From NCBI GenBank assembly GCA_958295665.1, contig OY282559.1, positions 268,994,057 to 269,058,056 on the forward strand: 64,000 nt of DNA. The letters are read 5' to 3'. Position 1 is the first letter of the stretch, and each line of letters starts with the position of its first letter. Shown here piece by piece: positions 57,311-64,000 of the stretch. Position numbers and translations under genes: made by a program. The DNA is from Tipula vernalis (lineage: Eukaryota; Arthropoda; Insecta; Diptera; Tipulidae). The notes beneath the pieces are model-generated. The model was given only the letters and a program-made list of their open reading frames with translations. It did no database searches and was not told the origin of the DNA.

Positions 57311-58143
57311 TTTGTCGTACGAAGATCAACAAGCATATCTAAATCATTTATTAGAGGAATGTGACGAAGACGAAGTAGGGCTTGGTTTCGTTGACGACAG
57401 CTCAGAAGATGAGTGACTTCCTGCAGCAGGATAGAAACGCGGAAGATTCAGACATAGAGGACGTATACGAAGATCTTGAAGTTCGAATTGAAGTGTCTGA
57501 TGAACAGATTTTCAGCGATAGTGAAGTTGAAGAAGAAGGTGAAACTGTTAGTGACAATAGAATTAATTCGCATTTTCTAAAAGGGAAAGATGGATCGATA
57601 TGGAGACAAAATCCTCCTCAAAGGCAAACATTAAGACATAATATTGTCAGGAGTCAACGAACAGGGCCATTGCGATCGACAGAAATGTTACCTGTAAAAG
57701 ATACCTTCAAGTGTATATTTTCGGACGTCATGTGTGACCATCCGACAAACAAACAGGAAGGCCAATGAGGTTTATGCAACACACAAGTTTATAAATCCAG
57801 ATAAACCACCGAAAAAGTGGAAATTCTTGACCAAAAAGGAATTTGACTCCTACCTAGCTATTCTCATTAATGCTGGTGTTCATCAATCAAATAGTGAACA
57901 TACGAAGATGTTATGGGCGACTACATCGAATCCTTTATATCGCGCGAGCATAAAATTGAACCGATTTTGGGAAATATCCCGATTTCTACGCTTCGACAAT
58001 CAGAATACGCGGCAATTCCGATTAGAGACCGATAAAGCTGCTGCCAGAAGCGAAATATTCGAACTGTTGAACGAAAATTTGCATAAAAAATTATACACCA
58101 TCTGAATGCATCGTAGTGGATGAACAATTGTTTCCATATCAAG

Positions 58144-58205
58144 GTATTTATCAAGACATTTGTAATTATATTTTACAAATACTTAAAAAAATGTTTTTTG
58201 TGTAG
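58144..58205 (+). other. piggyBac intron 2
   Basis: 62 bp, GTATTT donor, TTTTTTGTGTAG acceptor. Removing it makes FPYQ-GRTRF continuous, as in other piggyBac transposases. Confidence 0.85.
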
Positions 58206-59460
58206 GACGAACAAGATTCACCCAATATATTCCGTCCAAACCGACAAAATATGGGATCAAAGTTTGGTGTGTTTGCGATGCTGCTAACTCTTATCCAATA
58301 ACGGGGCAGATCTATACGGGTAAGCAACTATCAGGCAGGGAAATCAATCAAGTAGAACGGGTTGTGAAGGACCTATGCGCCCGCTTCAAAGGGTCCGGGA
58401 GAAATATAATAACGGACAATTTTTTTACAACACTGCCGCTTGCTCGTTTGGTGATCTCTTGGGACTTATAAATAATCAGGACTTTAAAAAAAATAAACCC
58501 TGTATTCCAAAAGAAATGTTGCCATCCAGATCCCGTGAAATCTATTCTTCAATATTTGAATTCAGCGATGATAATGTTACACTTTATGCGTATGTCCCCC
58601 AAAAAAATAGAAGTGTATTATTATTATCTACTCGACATTATACGGATACAGTAATTGGAGACAAAAGAAAACCGGAAATTATTCATTATTATAATGGTAA
58701 AATAGGTGGAGTAGATAATATGGACAAGCTGGTCACACATTATTCAACCAAACGAAGGACGCAAAGATGGCCTGTAGCATTTTTTTACAATATAATTGAT
58801 GTTTCTTGTATCGCGGCTTACAAAATTAACACGGAAAATAATCCGGCTGGACCAAATAAAACACATAACCGTCGAGAATTTTTGAAAGATTTAGTGCTTC
58901 AATTAGCTCTATCGCATGTGTTAGATCGATCAATTATACCAAATGTATGTAGAAATTTTAACTCACGCTCAGGGATAGAATGCATACTTGGCAAACCGCT
59001 TTATGCACCAATACCAAACCAGGAACTGCCAACCTCTGGAATATCTATTGTGTCGCGGACAGCGATGGCCGAATACCTCAAATTGGAAAATGCTGGATTT
59101 GTTTATCTTCAGATCCCAAAAAACGACGAAATACCCGGAAATCCTGTAGTGTCTGTAGAAGACCAGTGTGTGTTGAACACACGAACACTCAAATAAAATG
59201 TTCTAAGTGTTACTAGTTTTATAATTTTATGTAAATTTTTACCAAATTGAACTTTTTATTCTAGATATTTTTTATACCCAACTGAATTATTTATGTGATA
59301 CTTTTTGATTTTTTCTGTGATGAAATGTTACTATTGACTTAATATTGTCAAATTTATTAAATATAATGTAAGCTGGGCAATAAAATATTAACAAATACCA
59401 TATTCAGCGTTTTTTTTTTATTTGGCCACCCGAGTGGCCGGGTATAGACACAAGGGCTAA

Positions 59461-60110
59461 GTAAACAAAAAAAGTTAAACCAAATGTATACTAAAGCAAT
59501 TATGATCAATGCGACTTGATAAATAAAAAGTTGATTAACCTTTAACTGTTTTTGTTGTTTAATTACACATTTTTATGGTTTATTTATTTTCAATCGCACC
59601 AAGTATATCTCAGCGCTATGAAATAATCTTTTAAATCGTAACATTATCCTTCAAATTTTGTTGAATTAGAAACCTCTGCAAATACTTTCATTGTAAGGTT
59701 TTCGACATCAAAAGATAACAAGTTCATACGCTATAATAAAAACTGAACTGCACAGCTTGCACCTAACATTATTAGGTTGATCATCGCTAGAAACTGTAAC
59801 CCAAGTAAACTTATATTTTCCAGTCTGTAGTATAAATGCACTTCTTGCTTTTTCCATTTAAACGGGATGAAGGAGTAGAATTCGTGTTAATTTGGTTTTT
59901 TTTACTCATTACCTATACGGTTTCCACTTGAATGCTTTGCGAATATTCACAAAGTGAAGTTTTTGTTTTGTTTTGCGACTTTTAATTCAATTGTATTAGT
60001 AACTAATTTTGACATTTGTAGAAAAACTATTAAATTGTATTTTTTGTTTGCTCCATTGTAATTTGCAGCAATGTTGCTAAAATAGTACAACCAGAAAAAA
60101 AAAAGAGTTC
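59461..60110. other. Spacer, possible 5' part of the Harbinger element
   Basis: AT-rich DNA. No TIR could be assigned to the PIF/Harbinger relic that follows. Confidence 0.4.
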
Positions 60111-60116
60111 ATAAGA

Positions 60117-60960
60117 TGTGGGTTCGACCAATTTTCACTGAAGCTGAAAGGACAAAGTACGGGGATCAACATTTACTGGCAGACATGCGATTGAAAGACC
60201 ATGAGCCATTTTTTAATTTTACAAGGATGGCCTCAGATTTTTTTAATACGTTATTGAAAATGGTAGGACCGAAAATTTAGGACCAAATTTAGGATGTCGA
60301 TAAACCCAACCACTAGATTAGTACTTAGATATTAGATATTTGGCTAGTGGTGATAGCCAACGTTCAATTTCCTACAATTTCCGAATTGGCAAAAGTACAA
60401 CTTGTCATATAATATCGGAAACTTTAGACGCAATTTACATAGAATTAAAAGAAAAAGTGATACCTAAAATTAAATTTGAAGATTGGTTAGCAGTAGCAGA
60501 AGAATTTCAGCAGGGGTCTTCTAAAACTTGATATTGGACAAACAATTATCTAATAATACGATGAAAGTATCTGAGGATGCCGAAATTTTTGAAGGTTTTT
60601 ACCTGGTTGGTGATGAGGGATTTGGTTTAAAAAGTCGTTAATCACACCATACCGCGGGTAAATCCAGTAGGAAATTAGATTTCGAAAAAAATATTTTCAA
60701 TTATTGACAGTCGCGCTAGGCTTGTAATTGAGAATACTTTCGAAATATATACGGCCCGATGGAGGATACTACGAACGTATTTAGAGACGTCGTTAAATAC
60801 TGCAGACAAAATTGTTCAAGCAACCGCGTGTTTGCACAACTTTTGCCTCATAGATGATGAACAAAATCTAACACATCAAAGGAAGGATTGTCCAAGACGA
60901 TTTGTGGATCGAGACAGTATTGATAAAAACAAAACTGTGAGTGGTGAATGGAGATAATTT
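60117..60960 (+). pseudogene. PIF/Harbinger transposase (HARBI1-like) with core deletion
   Basis: The N-terminal piece is MWVRPIFTEAERTKYGDQHL, then MRLKDHEPFFNFTRM, stops near 60278, then SGDSQRSISYNFRIGKSTTC and HIISETLDAIYIELKEKV. This is the helix-turn-helix part that precedes the nuclease in Harbinger transposases. After EDWLAVAEEFQQG the sequence jumps to LDKQLSNNTMKVSEDAEIFE, losing the block with the first catalytic Asp (GALDGKH-type) and its flanks. The remaining nuclease part, with FEGFYLVGDEGFGLKS (second Asp), NTFEIYTARWRILRTYLETS (catalytic Glu expected in VIENTF) and IVQATACLHNFCLIDDEQN-like block, runs to about 60950. Stops and frame changes are present, so it is inactive. Confidence 0.85.
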
Positions 60961-61610
60961 CCGACATTTATTTGGCAGCGGAAGTATGGAATGTTGTGCT
61001 TCGGCTCTGGCATCACTTTATGTGATGTGTCAGTGGGTGCTTTATCTTCCCTAGTTTTATACCGTGTATAATTATTTATAATATTTGTATACCTAGTTTT
61101 TATTAAATCGATCCCAATGGTGAGATTAGGGTATTATTTTCCTAGTTCGCTTTTAACTGTACCATACATAGCGTTAAATGCAGATGGTGAGTGGCTCTTG
61201 TTAGCTAGCGTATAATCATATAATGGTGGGCAGTCGAAGATCGCATATCGTTGACATTTTTAATGTTTTTATATAAATATTTTAATTTGGTGTCAACGTT
61301 TAATGGCTCTTTTTGAATCGTTACTTTTTTATGTAAGTTTCATCGAACTCATCCACCAGTAGATATCTTGCAGTCGCCTCAGAAACATCACCGAAGTCAT
61401 CTTCTAGAACCTACAAATCCTCATAATCGGTTTCATTAAAAAACCTCTCATAACTCATTTTGATATCTGTAAATATTTTTTGTTATTCATATAAAATAAA
61501 TTAAAACAGATTGCGATTATTCGTAAAGGCATCCCAAGTGAAAACCCACATTTAGCCTCTGAAATAACCATTTTTTGTGATAATTCAATTTTTGTCAATA
61601 TCCAATATGC
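60961..61610. other. Unassigned stretch after the Harbinger relic
   Basis: No ORF of note; the 3' TIR of the Harbinger element, if present, was not found. Confidence 0.4.
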
Positions 61611-61621
61611 CAGATTATCTC

Positions 61622-61768
61622 TTAATTGGCTAGTTAAGAATAGAAGTGATCCAAGTAACATTTTGTTATTCGAGAGATAATGAGCAAAACGTGGATTACT
61701 TTTGCGCTAACTCAGTTTTTGTAAAAATGTTAATTGGATCACTTCTGTTCTTAACTAGCCAATTAGCA
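61622..61768. mobile_element. ~147-bp hairpin MITE
   Basis: Left TTAATTGGCTAGTTAAGAAT followed by AGAAGTGATCCAAGTAACAT pairs with the right end (reverse complement CTAATTGGCTAGTTAAGAAC, then AGAAGTGATCCAATTAACAT) for about 42 bp. The interior is short. The ends are approximate and no duplication is assigned. Confidence 0.7.
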
Positions 61769-63510
61769 CAGTCCTGTCAGAAATTTAAAAATTTTCCGAT
61801 TAAAAATTATTCAACAATTCCATCAACTTTCAAATAAGTACCCAACCAATTGTTCCAACCTTTTATAAAACACTAAAAAAATTCCACATCAATACATTAT
61901 ACACATTTCACAAGAGCATCACTATTTGTATGTTTGAATTTGGGAATAGAGAGAAATTAATTTTAAAGTGTGAATGTTCTGCACAAACGAATTGAATTTT
62001 TACCACCAAATCTATAGTTATTATTATAGTTATTTTTGCAAAAAACGAAAGAAGATCACTCTTCCATCCTTTTGTTTCACTCTCCTTTGTTTAAAAATTA
62101 ATAGAGAAGATATTAGTGTGTCCATTTGACTGAGTATAACAGATATAAATAATTATAAATAATTATTTATTCTTCTTTTTCGATGTTAGATGAATAATCA
62201 TCACAATATATTTTGTTTTCTACTACCTATTCAGATCGATCAGTGGCAAAAAATTATTATTCGATCGCTAAAGAGCGAATAATCAATTTTACAGATCGAG
62301 TTTTATAACGATGCTTTTTTCCTAAAATCAAAAATTAATTACGAAGAAGAGGTCTTATGCACGAATGCTCGTATAAACAAGCTAAATAAATTCTCAGTTA
62401 ACGGATATGAAAGTAGACAGTCAAAATCTTCTATTGACCGAATTTAATGATTATGTACTTCATTAATAATAAAACATTTCTGCAAAAATAGAAGTTCAGA
62501 AAAATTCCACAATTGATAATCATCGTATTTATATAAACTTCTAATTAAATGATTAAGAGTTAATTAATATTTTTTAATTGAATTTATCTTTATTTAAAAT
62601 ATGATTTGTTTTTTGTTTCAATATTTTAGTTTTTTTAACGCTATTGACTATAAAAGGCCTTGGTTTTGATTTCTTATACTCTTTTTTTTTTCTCGGACAA
62701 CATGGTAACACGAGTTAACCTTCTATCTCTGTATTGGGGTCAAATTGAAAAAAAAAATACATTTCTTATTATTTAAATGGTCCATGCCCTATAAGATAGC
62801 CTGAACTAACCTCTTATACACGCAATACAATGAAAAGCGGGCCCAAATTACTTATAAATTTGGTAATTATCATAGTCTGAAATAAACCAAGCGCATTTCT
62901 ATGTACTGGGGTCAAAATGACCTCAAGTTATTGCCATGCACTATTTTCTAAATATGTAAATCAAAAAATTATTTACTGTTTTATATCTATGAATGTAGTA
63001 TATGTCTGTGTTATGTTGTGCAATTTTTCTGCTAATTAGTAAGTGAGACTAAGAGGGAAACTGCTTTGTTATTCACTTTTAGTATTGTACATAAAAACGC
63101 TAAAAAATATGAGTATTCGAAAATTTTGTCAAAAATAGATCAAAAACCTTAAATTATGATCAGAAACTGTCGAAAAGTGTCAACAACTATCAACAATTGT
63201 CGGAAAGTGTCAAAAGCTGTGCATTTGATATTAGAAAAAAAATGAAATAAAATATTCTTATTGTCTAACAGTTGAAACAGTTCTGAACGTAAATGAAGCT
63301 AAAATTGTACATTTTTCAGTTTTTGTTCGCTGTCAAAAAGTCCTGTAAAAAAAATCGACAACAAAAGCTTTTTTGAAAGACTGTCAAGAACTCGTGTCAA
63401 AAACGTGTCATGCTGTGCCACAAAATACTAGTTTTCGAAACTACCCGTCTCTGGTACATATGTACATACATATACCTGATTTTTTTCCTCATTTTACTTT
63501 TGTATTATTT
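61769..63510. other. Unassigned AT-rich stretch
   Basis: No coding feature. CTGGGGTCAAAATGACCTC-type words recur loosely near 62735 and 62905, and AACTGTCGAAAAGTGTCAA-type words near 63160-63410. Confidence 0.4.
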
Positions 63511-63515
63511 TATCA

Positions 63516-63587
63516 TTACCGATATTTCGAACGATCGTTTAGTTTTTGCCGTTACCGATATTTCGAACGATCGTTTAGTTTTTGTAT
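63516..63587 (+). repeat. 36-bp tandem duplication
   Basis: Two copies of a 36-bp unit starting TTACCGATATTTCGAACGAT (63516 and 63552). Each contains the palindrome AACGATCGTT. The ORFs crossing it show the same peptide twice. Confidence 0.85.
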
Positions 63588-63719
63588 GTAGTTCAAGGTG
63601 CTTAGTAGTAAAAATAGCTTGTCCTAGTTGTAGATATTAAGCGCGTTTTTTTATTATGTAACTCCGGATAGCAAGTTATCGGATAGCAAGTTATTTTGAC
63701 CCAAGTACATAGAACTGAG

Positions 63720-64000
<281 letters not shown>

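Larger units (their letters stand above)
57202..59216 (+). pseudogene. piggyBac transposase, two introns, multiple frame shifts
   Basis: Exon 1 (57202-57242, MADRREISNAELRR) has a canonical GTAAG donor; intron 57243-57310 ends in CCATAG. The acidic N-terminus follows, then a frame shift near 57380-57410. A second shift lies near 57750. The conserved core reads YLAILINAGVHQSNSEHTKM, NRFWEISRFLRFDN, then (after an A-run shift near 58090) CIVVDEQLFPYQG with the first catalytic Asp. Intron 58144-58205 (GT...TGTAG) is spliced within a Gly codon. After it come TRFTQYIPSKPTKYGIKVW, NIITDNFFTTLPLA (second Asp), a shift near 58450, GGVDNMDKLVTHYS (third Asp) and RRTQRWPVAFFYN. The C-terminal cysteine-rich domain is in another frame (CWIC, CSVCRRPVCVEH, CSKC). 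All catalytic residues survive, but about five indels inactivate it. Confidence 0.92.
56385..59456 (+). mobile_element. piggyBac-like element with CTAA target duplication
   Basis: Length 3072 bp. The ends are CCCTTGTGTCTATACCC (left) and the identical 17 bp as reverse complement on the right, followed on both sides by similar but spaced GGCCAC words. CTAA flanks both ends (56381-56384, 59457-59460). piggyBac family elements normally duplicate TTAA. The element encodes a plus-strand piggyBac transposase (57202-59216) and contains a nested MITE in its 5' part (56582-57072). Confidence 0.9.

Overview
The window looks like a gene-poor, AT-rich stretch of an insect nuclear genome, and almost everything recognisable in it is transposable-element (TE) sequence. 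The arguments for an insect are: a Copia element with the internal primer-binding motif typical of insect Copia; a foldback element carrying a Mutator-like (MULE) transposase; BEL/Pao, Penelope, piggyBac, Tc1/mariner and pogo-like elements side by side; spliced introns of 60-70 bp; and long AT microsatellites. A fly is plausible but the order is not proven. I recognise no host protein-coding gene and no functional RNA gene. All transposase and polyprotein genes are broken, so this is probably heterochromatic or intergenic DNA.

Left part (1-18.6 kb): decayed transposase-like fragments; a 249-bp MITE (2846-3094); a long AT microsatellite; a long hairpin MITE (3541-4286); satellite-like monomers in opposite orientations (5.6-7.0 kb); a small foldback element whose arms are arrays of a ~15-bp motif (7021-8065); and a nested set in which a Tc1-like element (8262-14390) contains a MITE and two inverted Penelope-like retroelement copies, one of which contains another MITE. 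A pogo-like non-autonomous element (17231-18054) splits a minisatellite.

Middle part (18.9-33.7 kb), mostly on the minus strand: a LINE with an inserted 148-bp MITE, a BEL/Pao remnant, then a Copia element with its 5' LTR at the right (32711-32950). The Copia gag gene is split by a 7463-bp foldback element (24668-32130) with a perfect 10-bp target duplication, terminal inverted arrays of a 33-bp repeat, and a FLYWCH/MULE transposase relic. I consider this FB-NOF-like composite the most interesting object in the window. A Penelope 3' end lies just beyond.

Right part (36.6-64 kb): an AT microsatellite; a Ty3/Gypsy element (about 37.4-42.8 kb) carrying an internally deleted mariner (37895-38958); ATG/GGT-type simple repeats; a patchwork of minus gypsy, plus LINE, plus gypsy, minus LINE and Helitron fragments (44.2-48.9 kb); diverged duplicated AT-rich units and a second hairpin MITE (48.9-52.6 kb); a 3072-bp piggyBac element with a CTAA target duplication, two introns and a nested palindromic MITE (56385-59456); a PIF/Harbinger transposase relic (60.1-61.0 kb); and a final AT microsatellite. 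The nesting gives a relative order of insertions: Copia before the foldback element, Gypsy before mariner, piggyBac before its MITE, and Tc1 before Penelope before the inner MITE.
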